DNA of 21,298 nucleotides, taken from assembly GCA_964457935.1 (NCBI GenBank), contig CAYWFC010000014.1:1-21298 (forward strand). Reading direction: 5' to 3'. The notes beneath the pieces are model-generated. The model did no database searches. It saw nothing but the letters and a program-made list of their open reading frames with translations, and was not told the origin of the DNA. The translations under genes and the position numbers were made by a program. Position 1 is the stretch's first letter, and each line of letters starts with the position of its first letter. Origin of the DNA: STF1-107 sp964457935 (lineage in GTDB: Bacteria > Bacillota > Clostridia > Christensenellales > UBA1242). Below, in pieces: positions 14,434-21,298 of this stretch.

Positions 14434-15966
14434 ATGTTATCAAAAGTTTTGAGTTATGGATTAGACGGTATAGACGGCTATGTGGTAGAAGTCGAGATAG
14501 ATGTCAATCCGGGGTTGCCTGGATACGAAGTGGTAGGCCTGGCAGATACCGCCATCAAGGAATCAAAAGAGAGAGTCAAAGCTAGCATCAAAAATAGTGG
14601 ATTTAATTTCCCTATCAATAAGATCATAGTCAATCTAGCCCCTGCACATACCAAAAAAGTCGGCTCTATGTATGACTTGCCTATCGCATTGGGTATATTG
14701 GGCGCCAACGAGACTATCAAAAATGAGAGTCTAAAAGATTTCGTTATTTTAGGCGAACTGTCCCTTGATGGTGACGTGCGTAAGGTAAACGGCATTTTGC
14801 CTATGATAATATCTGCCAAACAATTAGGTTATAGCAAATTCATCATTCCTAAAGCAAACGCTAATGAAGCATCGTTTATAGACGGCATAGATATATATGC
14901 TATGGATAATCTCGTGCAAATAGTCAAATTTTTGGAAAATGAGATACAAGTAGAAAAGCAAAATGTCAAGACATTCGACCAAGTAAAGAATGAATATGAG
15001 TCGAAATACGACTTCGCATATGTAAAAGGGCAATATAGTGCGAAGAGAGCACTGGAGATAGCTGCTGCTGGTGGGCACAATGTATTGATGATAGGTCCAC
15101 CTGGCTCTGGAAAGACAATGCTAGCCAAGTGTTTCCCTAGTATTTTGCCTGATTTGACATTTGAAGAAGCACTCGAAGTGACGAAGATACATAGTGTAGC
15201 AGGCATATTGGATAATGACAAAGGTATCATAGTGCATAGACCATTTAGATCACCGCACCATACTACCACTATGATAGCACTCACAGGCGGTGGCAGAACT
15301 GCTAAACCGGGCGAGATTAGTCTAGCACACAACGGAGTGTTATTCCTAGATGAATTGCCAGAATACGACCGCAAGACTATAGAAGTATTGAGACAGCCTA
15401 TGGAAGATGGCGCCATCACAGTGGCTCGAAATATGCTCACTGTATCTTACCCAGCGAATTTTAACCTAATAGCCAGCATGAATCCATGTCCATGTGGATA
15501 TTATGGTAGTACAAAAGTGCAGTGCAAATGTCAGCCTAGCGCGATACAAAAGTATCTAAACAAGATATCTGGACCATTGCTAGATAGGATAGATTTGCAT
15601 ATAGAAGTAGACAGTGTAGGCTATGATGAACTCACTGTGGATGCACTCGAAGAAAGTTCTGAAGAGATAAAGAAGCGTGTCAATAAAGCCAGAGAAATAC
15701 AGTTAAATCGTTTCAAGGGAACGAATGTGTATTCCAATAGCAAAATGACAGAGAAAGATTTCAAAAAGTATTGCAAACTAGACAAAGATAGCACTGACCT
15801 AATAGAGACAGCATTCAATGTGCTAAATCTAAGCGCCAGGGGATATAGTCGTATACTTAGAGTGGCTAGGACTATCGCGGACTTGGCAGGCTGTGAGAAT
15901 ATCAAAACTCAGCACATCGCAGAAGCGATACAATACAGATCATTAGATAGGAAATATACAGTATAA
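14434..15966 (+). CDS. comM: ComM/YifB family Mg-chelatase-like AAA+ ATPase
   Basis: A hexameric AAA+ helicase that in naturally competent bacteria drives branch migration of incoming single-stranded DNA during recombination. The 510-residue protein has the N-terminal ChlI-like domain (GIDGYVVEVEIDVNPGLPGY), Walker A GPPGSGKT (221-228), FRSPHHT (from 271), Walker B FLDE (Asp306, Glu307), a four-Cys cluster CPC...CKC (C352, C354, C364, C366) and the C-terminal helical lid with ARGYSRILRVARTIADL. ATG 14434 is preferred over GTG 14428, which lies inside the Shine-Dalgarno sequence GAGGTG. The stop overlaps the dprA ATG (TAATG). The role here is inferred from the family; other uptake genes are not in the window. 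Confidence 0.93.
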   Translation: MLSKVLSYGLDGIDGYVVEVEIDVNPGLPGYEVVGLADTAIKESKERVKASIKNSGFNFPINKIIVNLAPAHTKKVGSMYDLPIALGILGANETIKNESLKDFVILGELSLDGDVRKVNGILPMIISAKQLGYSKFIIPKANANEASFIDGIDIYAMDNLVQIVKFLENEIQVEKQNVKTFDQVKNEYESKYDFAYVKGQYSAKRALEIAAAGGHNVLMIGPPGSGKTMLAKCFPSILPDLTFEEALEVTKIHSVAGILDNDKGIIVHRPFRSPHHTTTMIALTGGGRTAKPGEISLAHNGVLFLDELPEYDRKTIEVLRQPMEDGAITVARNMLTVSYPANFNLIASMNPCPCGYYGSTKVQCKCQPSAIQKYLNKISGPLLDRIDLHIEVDSVGYDELTVDALEESSEEIKKRVNKAREIQLNRFKGTNVYSNSKMTEKDFKKYCKLDKDSTDLIETAFNVLNLSARGYSRILRVARTIADLAGCENIKTQHIAEAIQYRSLDRKYTV

Positions 15967-17051
15967 TGAAGAATAATTATAGAGAAAATTTAATTTGGTT
16001 AGATTTATTCGATTTTTTGTCGTATATGACCAAATATAGGATAATCGAACACATAAAAGGCGATAATATTAGAAAAAACTTGGCTAAGTACAAGACTTTT
16101 TTGCTGACATTGATAGAAGAAAACAAATATAACAAAATGGAGATACTTAGCGACGACGCGACATATCAGAACGTCGTAAGACAGTATGAAAAAGAAAATG
16201 TAATACTCCTAACCCAAGAAGATGATGCCTATCCAGTATTACTGAAAGAAACTACCAATCCACCATTGATACTTTATTGCAAGGGCAATATTCAATTATT
16301 GAACTCAAATTGTTTGGCAGTAGTAGGTACTAGGCGACCTACTGATTATGGCAAACTCGAGACTCGAATATTTACCAAAAAATTGGCAGAAAATGGTTTC
16401 ACTATAGTTAGTGGTATGTGTAGTGGCATAGATACTGTCGCTCACGAGATGGCTCTACAAGTGCAAGGTAATACTATCGCGGTACTGGCTGGAGGTTTTC
16501 ATCATATATATCCAGCGATAAATATTAAACTATTTAACCGCATCATCGAAAACAATCTAGTCATATGCGAGAATAGGCCTGACGTAGTGCCTCAGTCATA
16601 TATGTTCCCTATTAGGAATAGGATTATCGCAGGATTGTCTAGAGGTGTATTGATGACAGAGGCGACATACAATAGTGGCTCTATTCATACTCGAAATTAC
16701 GCCATAGAGTACAATAGAGATATATTCGCCATTCCGGGTAAATTATCCTCTCCAGAGAGCGAAGGATGTAATCGTACTATTCAAGAATTCACTACTAGTA
16801 TCGTGTTATCACCAAATGATATTTTGGATAATTACAACATTTCATATGCAAAAAATATAAATAAAGACAACTTTCAACTTGACTTTTCTGAGAAAACTAT
16901 AATAAAGTATATCAAGTCTGAGAAAAAGTCATATCAAGAACTTGCTGATTTGACTCATTTAGTACCTGACCAACTGAATGCTATATTGATAACATTGCAG
17001 ATGAAGGGACTGATTGAAAAGTTGCCAGGCAATTATTATTTATCGAATTAA
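15966..17051 (+). CDS. dprA: DNA processing protein DprA (Smf)
   Basis: Binds single-stranded DNA entering during transformation and loads RecA. The 361-residue protein has an N-terminal helical region, the Rossmann-like DprA fold with VVGTRRPTDYG (from 119), VSGMCSGIDTVAHE (SGID at 153-156), GGFHHIYP, FPIRNRIIAGLS, SGSIHTRNYA and FAIPGKLSSPES, and a C-terminal winged helix (about 300-361). The widely conserved ARGID reads CSGID, and GSLITA reads GSIHTR, so the nucleotide-binding loop is divergent though the fold looks intact. It overlaps comM by one base with no Shine-Dalgarno sequence, suggesting translational coupling. Confidence 0.94.
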   Translation: MKNNYRENLIWLDLFDFLSYMTKYRIIEHIKGDNIRKNLAKYKTFLLTLIEENKYNKMEILSDDATYQNVVRQYEKENVILLTQEDDAYPVLLKETTNPPLILYCKGNIQLLNSNCLAVVGTRRPTDYGKLETRIFTKKLAENGFTIVSGMCSGIDTVAHEMALQVQGNTIAVLAGGFHHIYPAINIKLFNRIIENNLVICENRPDVVPQSYMFPIRNRIIAGLSRGVLMTEATYNSGSIHTRNYAIEYNRDIFAIPGKLSSPESEGCNRTIQEFTTSIVLSPNDILDNYNISYAKNINKDNFQLDFSEKTIIKYIKSEKKSYQELADLTHLVPDQLNAILITLQMKGLIEKLPGNYYLSN

Positions 17052-17060
17052 GGGAAAAGT

Positions 17061-19154
17061 ATGAAGTTAGTATTAATAGAAGGTCCAGCCAAAAGGGACA
17101 CAATCAAAAAATATCTAGGCAGTGATTACGAAGTCTTTGCTACCAAGGGGCATTTTAGAGATTTGCCAGTCAAGACTCTCGGTGTAGACGTAAATAATAA
17201 CTACACTCCGACATATGTCATCACTAAAGAAAAAGAAGAATTGGTCAAACAGATCAAACAAAAATACGCCAAAGCAGACGCTGTGTATCTCGCGACTGAC
17301 CCGGATAGAGAGGGGGAAGCGATTTCATGGCATCTAGCATATGTGTTAGACCTACCCAAAGACGCACCAGTGAGAATAGAGTTTAATGAAATATCTAAGA
17401 CAGCCGTACAGCACGCTATCGAAAATCCTAGAACGTTAAACTACAATCTAATCGACGCACAGCAGGCCAGAAGAGTATTGGATAGGCTAATGGGATATAA
17501 ATTGTCACCATTGCTGTCTCAGAAAATCAAGAGCAAGCTTAGCGCTGGTCGTGTCCAATCTGTGACACTGAAACTAATAGTGGATAGAGAAAAGAAAATA
17601 CAGAGTTTTGTCCCAGAAGAATACTGGAATTTTTCTGCGTTGCTGTCAAAAGAAGGATATAAGTCTACATTCAAAAGTGATTTGACAGAATATCAGGGCA
17701 AGAAGATTAAATTACAGAACAAGCAACAAGTCGATAAAGTTTTGACTGATCTGGACGGCGCAGATTTCGTAGTGGACAGTGTCAAAGAGAGCACAGTGGC
17801 TCAAAAAGCCCCTGCTCCATATATCACTAGTACATTACAGCAAGACGCAGTCGAAAAATTAAAAATGAGCCTATCGGCATACACTAGATGCGCGCAAGAT
17901 TTGTATGAGGGCATCGAGATAGCCGGCGAAGGAAAATATGCGCTGGTGACATATATACGTACAGATAGTACCAGAGTGTCTGCTGGAGCACAGGAAATGG
18001 CTAAAAAGTATATTTTAGAGAATTTCGGTACTCAATATATGCCGTCAAAATTTAATGTGCATGAGTCAAAAAAATCCGCTCAAGATGCGCACGAAGCCAT
18101 TCGACCTATTACATTACAATTTACACCTGAATATTTGAAGGGCAAGATAGAGAACAAATATTTGCAGTTGTACACACTGGTGTTCAATAGATTTTTGGCA
18201 AGCCAAATGACTAACGCTCAGTACGATAGCATGACAGTGGATATCACTGCCAATGAATACAAATTCAGATCATCTGGTCGAGCATTGAAATTTGACGGCT
18301 TCACTAGAGTGTACAAGCCAATGGACGAAGAAAAGAGTGGTATAAATCTGCCAAAACTAGCAGTCGGGGATAAATTGATCAAACAGGAATTAAAATACGA
18401 GCAGAAATTCACCAAGCCACCTGTACGTTATACAGAGAGTACTATAGTCAAAGAAATGGAAGACAAAGGGATAGGACGTCCAGCCACTTATGCTGCTACA
18501 GTGACTACTATCGCGTCTAGAGATTATACCAAAAAAGATGGTAAATACATCGTACCTACAGAATTGGGGATAAAAGTAACGGAATTTCTAGAGAATTATT
18601 TCGAAAATCTAATGAATGTCAAATTTACCGCAGAAATGGAAGAGAAATTGGACGAAATAGAATTAGGCGGTAAGGATTGGCGCAATCTAATAGATACTTT
18701 CTACCAAGACTTTAGAGCGCAGTTGGATAACGCTTACGAGAAATCTGCGCTCGTAAAGAAAGAAGTAGAAGTCAGTGATGTTATTTGCGACAAATGTGGG
18801 GCAAATATGGTGTATCGCGAGAGTAAATATGGCAAATTTTTGGCATGTCCAAACTATCCAAAATGCAAAAACACATTAAATATCGAGAAAAAACACATAA
18901 TAACCGAAAAAGGTGTATGCCCTGAGTGCGGTAGCCCTGTATCAGAAAAATTTTCTAAAACAGGCAAGACATTTTTCGGATGTGAAGGATATCCGAATTG
19001 CAAATATATGTCATGGGACTTGCCGATAGGCAAATGCGACAAATGCGGTGGACATTTATTCAAACATTTTACGCAGTCTACCATAAAGACATACTGCGAC
19101 AACAAAGAATGCGGATATGTAAATATAGAAAAGAAAGAAAACGAGGAGAACTAA
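17061..19154 (+). CDS. topA: DNA topoisomerase I (type IA)
   Basis: Relaxes negative supercoils by cutting one strand through a 5'-phosphotyrosine. The 697-residue enzyme has the Toprim domain with Glu7 and the DPDRE metal site (Asp80, Asp82, Glu84), the catalytic Tyr298 in TYIRTDST, and VGRVQS-type strand contacts (SAGRVQSVTLKLIVDRE). Three C-terminal four-Cys zinc ribbons follow: C576/579/596/602, C620/623/641/647 and C659/662/679/684. The first conserved motif, normally ESPAK, reads EGPAK here. The ribosome binding site AGGGAA sits in the nine-base gap after dprA. The Shine-Dalgarno sequence of hslV lies inside the last codons of topA. Length and layout match clostridial and bacillar TopA. 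Confidence 0.97.
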   Translation: MKLVLIEGPAKRDTIKKYLGSDYEVFATKGHFRDLPVKTLGVDVNNNYTPTYVITKEKEELVKQIKQKYAKADAVYLATDPDREGEAISWHLAYVLDLPKDAPVRIEFNEISKTAVQHAIENPRTLNYNLIDAQQARRVLDRLMGYKLSPLLSQKIKSKLSAGRVQSVTLKLIVDREKKIQSFVPEEYWNFSALLSKEGYKSTFKSDLTEYQGKKIKLQNKQQVDKVLTDLDGADFVVDSVKESTVAQKAPAPYITSTLQQDAVEKLKMSLSAYTRCAQDLYEGIEIAGEGKYALVTYIRTDSTRVSAGAQEMAKKYILENFGTQYMPSKFNVHESKKSAQDAHEAIRPITLQFTPEYLKGKIENKYLQLYTLVFNRFLASQMTNAQYDSMTVDITANEYKFRSSGRALKFDGFTRVYKPMDEEKSGINLPKLAVGDKLIKQELKYEQKFTKPPVRYTESTIVKEMEDKGIGRPATYAATVTTIASRDYTKKDGKYIVPTELGIKVTEFLENYFENLMNVKFTAEMEEKLDEIELGGKDWRNLIDTFYQDFRAQLDNAYEKSALVKKEVEVSDVICDKCGANMVYRESKYGKFLACPNYPKCKNTLNIEKKHIITEKGVCPECGSPVSEKFSKTGKTFFGCEGYPNCKYMSWDLPIGKCDKCGGHLFKHFTQSTIKTYCDNKECGYVNIEKKENEEN

Positions 19155-19155
19155 T

Positions 19156-19689
19156 ATGAGCATAAAAGGGACAACAATAGTCGCTGTGAAACGAAATGGC
19201 AAGACAGTCATTGCTGGTGATGGGCAAGTCACTGTAGGCGAGAGTGTGATAATGAAAGGCACCGCAAAGAAAGTAAGGCGTCTATATAATGATACAGTAA
19301 TAGCAGGATTTGCCGGCACTACGGCAGATGCTTTTAGCCTGTGTGAGAAGATAGAAAAATACTTAAACAAATATTCTGGCTCACTCATCAGAAGTGCAGT
19401 CGAGATAGCACGTAGTCTACGTGAACAGCCATCCAATGGTAAGATAAACGCTATGATTATCATAGCCGACAAAGAACAACTCCTAATATTGACCGATATA
19501 GGCGATGTCATCGAGCCTGACGACGGTATATGTGCCATAGGTAGTGGTGGTAATTACGCTCTGTCCGCTGCTAAAGCATTGGCTCAAAATACTGACTTGT
19601 CCGCACGAGATATAGCGGTAAAATCTATGGAAATTGCTAGTGATTTGTGCGTATTTACGAACAAAAACTTTATCGTGGAGGAAGTGTAA
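19156..19689 (+). CDS. hslV: ATP-dependent protease peptidase subunit HslV (ClpQ)
   Basis: The proteasome-beta-like peptidase that assembles as stacked hexamers and is fed by HslU. The 177-residue protein begins MSIKGTTIVAV. By comparison with Thermotoga and E. coli HslV, the nucleophile should be Thr6, exposed after removal of a five-residue leader. GDGQVT, the KKVRRLYNDTVIAGFAG segment, IGSGGNYALSAAKAL and the C-terminal FIVEEV are conserved. If only Met1 were removed, Ser2 would be N-terminal, a situation discussed for B. subtilis ClpQ (CodW), so both options remain. ATG 19156 follows GAGGAG inside topA. The stop overlaps hslU (TAATG). Confidence 0.96.
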   Translation: MSIKGTTIVAVKRNGKTVIAGDGQVTVGESVIMKGTAKKVRRLYNDTVIAGFAGTTADAFSLCEKIEKYLNKYSGSLIRSAVEIARSLREQPSNGKINAMIIIADKEQLLILTDIGDVIEPDDGICAIGSGGNYALSAAKALAQNTDLSARDIAVKSMEIASDLCVFTNKNFIVEEV

Positions 19690-20999
19690 TGGAATTAACT
19701 TGCAAGCAAATAGTCGAGAAACTAGACAAATATATCATAGGTCAGGACGAGGCTAAAAGAGCAGTGGCTATAGCCCTGAGAAACCGCTATCGCAGAAGCC
19801 AACTTCCTGCAGAACTTAGGAGCGAAATTACACCTAAAAATATCATCCTAAAGGGCCCTACTGGTGTAGGTAAGACTGAGATAGCTAGACGTTTGGCTAA
19901 ACTGGTCAACGCTCCATTCGTGAAGGTGGAAGCCACCAAATACACAGAAGTAGGCTATGTGGGTAGAGATGTCGAGAGTATGGTAAGAGATTTGGTGGAA
20001 GTATCATATCGTCTAGTAAAAGAAGAACAATCCAAACTGGTAAGCGACAAAGCAATCCTCGCTGTAAATAAGAAAATCAAAGACATACTGTATCCTCTCA
20101 AAAAAGCGAACAAGCCAGAAAGTATGGATACAGAGTCGTTTAAGGTAGACTTTGAGAATAAATTTTTGGCAGGCGAATTTGATGCAGATGTCATAGATGT
20201 CGAGGTCAAAGAACAACCAAAACAAATAGATATTTTGTCTGCAGGTGGCGGAGAATTTAATATCGGGCAAATCGTAGGCGGTATGTTTGGCGGAATGATT
20301 AAGACTAAAAAATTGTCTGTCCAAAAAGCACGCGAAATGTTGCTCGAAGAAGAATGTGACAAACTCCTAGATCAAGACAATCTGAGCAGGGAAGCTATCA
20401 CTCGTGCAGAGCAAGACGGCATCATATTTATAGATGAGATAGATAAAATCGTGAACAAGAAAACTAACGGTCAAGACGTCTCCCGCGAGGGTGTCCAAAG
20501 AGACATACTACCTATAGTAGAAGGTAGTGTAGTAAATACGAAATATGGTGTAGTTCACACAGATTATATACTATTTATAGCGGCTGGTGCATTCCATGTG
20601 GCTGATATAAATGACCTGATACCAGAGTTGCAAGGACGATTCCCTATTCGTGTAGAATTGCATAGTCTCAAGAAGGAAGAATTCTACAAAATACTGACTG
20701 TGCCGCAGAATGCTCTGACCAAACAGTACCAAGAAATGTTAGCTGTGGATAATATAGACTTGCATTTTACAGACGATGCGTTGAAGGCAATAGCCCAAAT
20801 GGCAGAAACAGAGAATGAAACGAACGAAAATATTGGCGCTAGGAGATTACAAACTTTATTAGAAAACCTAATGGAAGATATATCTTTTAATGCTAGCAAC
20901 GAAAACCCATTGGTAAAAGTGGAAATAAACGAAGAATATGTAAAACAAAATATGAAAGGTATGTTGAAAGAATTAGATTTCAATAAATACATTTTGTAA
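19689..20999 (+). CDS. hslU: ATP-dependent protease ATPase subunit HslU (ClpY)
   Basis: The AAA+ unfoldase ring that captures, unfolds and threads substrates into HslV. The 436-residue protein has Walker A GPTGVGKT (56-63), the central-pore motif GYVGRD (89-94), an inserted I-domain (about 110-230), Walker B IFIDEIDK (Asp249, Glu250), the sensor region RFPIRVEL and GARRLQTLLE, and the C-terminus FNKYIL that docks between HslV subunits. ATG 19689 is chosen over the in-frame ATG 19647 because GGAGG (19677-19681) is well spaced from it and the family N-terminus (LTCKQIVEKLDKYIIGQDEAK) starts there. It overlaps the hslV stop by one base, and its own stop overlaps tcdA in the same way. Confidence 0.97.
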   Translation: MELTCKQIVEKLDKYIIGQDEAKRAVAIALRNRYRRSQLPAELRSEITPKNIILKGPTGVGKTEIARRLAKLVNAPFVKVEATKYTEVGYVGRDVESMVRDLVEVSYRLVKEEQSKLVSDKAILAVNKKIKDILYPLKKANKPESMDTESFKVDFENKFLAGEFDADVIDVEVKEQPKQIDILSAGGGEFNIGQIVGGMFGGMIKTKKLSVQKAREMLLEEECDKLLDQDNLSREAITRAEQDGIIFIDEIDKIVNKKTNGQDVSREGVQRDILPIVEGSVVNTKYGVVHTDYILFIAAGAFHVADINDLIPELQGRFPIRVELHSLKKEEFYKILTVPQNALTKQYQEMLAVDNIDLHFTDDALKAIAQMAETENETNENIGARRLQTLLENLMEDISFNASNENPLVKVEINEEYVKQNMKGMLKELDFNKYIL

Positions 21000-21298
21000 T
21001 GACAGAATTTTTGGCAAGATTTGAAAAAATGGTAGGCAAAGAAAGCATAGACAATATATGTTCCAAACACATATTAGTTTTCGGCGTTGGCGGAGTAGGC
21101 GGTGCGGTGTGTGAGATGTTGGTACGCAGTGGGCTGAGACATCTAGACATTGTGGACTTTGATGTCGTCGACGTGACGAATATTAATCGCCAAGTAATTG
21201 CTTTTAGCGACAATGTAGGTGTCAAGAAAGTATATGCCACACGAGATTATTTGCACAAAATCAATTCAAGATTTCTCTTTAAAATGCATCTTTTGTTG
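20999..21298 (+). CDS. tcdA: tRNA threonylcarbamoyladenosine dehydratase TcdA (E1-like), N-terminal 100 residues; 3' end outside window
   Basis: A member of the ThiF/MoeB/E1 adenylation family. It begins MTEFLARFEKMVGKESIDNI and shows the nucleotide loop GVGGVGG (29-35), acidic residues Asp53 and Asp55 (VDFDVVDVTN) and the NINRQ motif (61-65) with Arg64 for ATP, followed by DNVGVKKVYATRDYLHKIN. The short N-terminus before the loop and the exact order of these motifs fit TcdA (CsdL/YgdL), which converts t6A at tRNA position 37 to its cyclic form using ATP. ThiF or MoeB remain less likely alternatives because the C-terminal part is not visible. It starts in a TAATG overlap with hslU and has no Shine-Dalgarno sequence, so translation probably depends on hslU. 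Confidence 0.85.
   Translation, partial: MTEFLARFEKMVGKESIDNICSKHILVFGVGGVGGAVCEMLVRSGLRHLDIVDFDVVDVTNINRQVIAFSDNVGVKKVYATRDYLHKINSRFLFKMHLLL

Noticed and set aside
14829..15440. 203-codon minus-strand frame opposite comM
   Set aside because: Shadow of a strongly conserved gene; no ribosome binding site or recognisable domain. The same applies to the frames at 8003-8428, 1900-2358, 6668-7117 and 19056-19538.
16879..16903. TTGACT and TATAAT inside dprA, a possible topA promoter
   Set aside because: The spacing is only 13 bases, too short for a normal sigma-A promoter.
19647..19688. 14-codon N-terminal extension of hslU
   Set aside because: It overlaps the end of hslV, and ATG 19689 has an ideal GGAGG and the family N-terminus.
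1..21298. CRISPR arrays, insertion sequences, attachment sites, tRNA or rRNA genes
   Set aside because: No direct-repeat arrays, transposase frames, duplicated ends or cloverleaf sequences were seen; coding density is nearly complete.

Overview
The window is 21.3 kb of AT-rich DNA (roughly 60-65 % A+T by eye). It is almost entirely conserved housekeeping genes on the + strand. The gene set and order (pcrA-ligA; smc-ftsY-ffh-rpsP-khpA-rimM-trmD-rbgA; yraN-rplS; comM-dprA-topA-hslV-hslU-tcdA) is typical of Bacillota, probably an uncultured or little-studied clostridial lineage. The species cannot be named from the sequence. There is no insertion sequence, phage gene, CRISPR array, tRNA or rRNA.

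Layout. (1) 1-80 is the 3' end of rpsU, followed by two hairpins that separate it from a convergent 113-residue orphan gene (192-533, - strand). (2) A T-rich divergent spacer (534-760) leads into pcrA and ligA. The pcrA start lies about 10 bases past a consensus extended -10 with no Shine-Dalgarno sequence, so its mRNA may be leaderless. (3) smc-ftsY has its own promoter and ends at a strong terminator. (4) ffh has a near-consensus promoter whose -35 box lies inside the 3' arm of that terminator; rpsP, khpA, rimM, trmD, rbgA and yraN follow with tight or overlapping junctions. (5) rplS is a separate unit with its own promoter, a structured leader and a terminator, and a 24-bp perfect palindrome lies just upstream of its promoter. 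(6) comM-dprA-topA-hslV-hslU-tcdA forms the last operon. It starts from a consensus promoter with a roughly 70-nt structured leader, and tcdA runs off the window.

How the genes work together. PcrA, LigA, SMC and TopA maintain and organise the chromosome. FtsY and Ffh are the protein half of signal-recognition-particle targeting. S16, S21, L19, RimM, RbgA and TrmD make ribosomes and mature tRNA, and TcdA makes cyclic t6A in tRNA. KhpA is a small RNA-binding protein. DprA and ComM process incoming single-stranded DNA during transformation, and YraN is often encoded beside them. HslV and HslU form an ATP-dependent protease.

Part 2 gave no new multi-gene defence or metabolic system. The points worth a second look are regulatory (leaderless pcrA, terminator/promoter overlap at ffh, palindrome and leader at rplS, structured leader at comM), evolutionary (displaced rplS; ylxM, rnhB, trmFO, xerC and codY missing from their usual places), compositional (CTAG is common rather than avoided) and the uncharacterised orphan gene.
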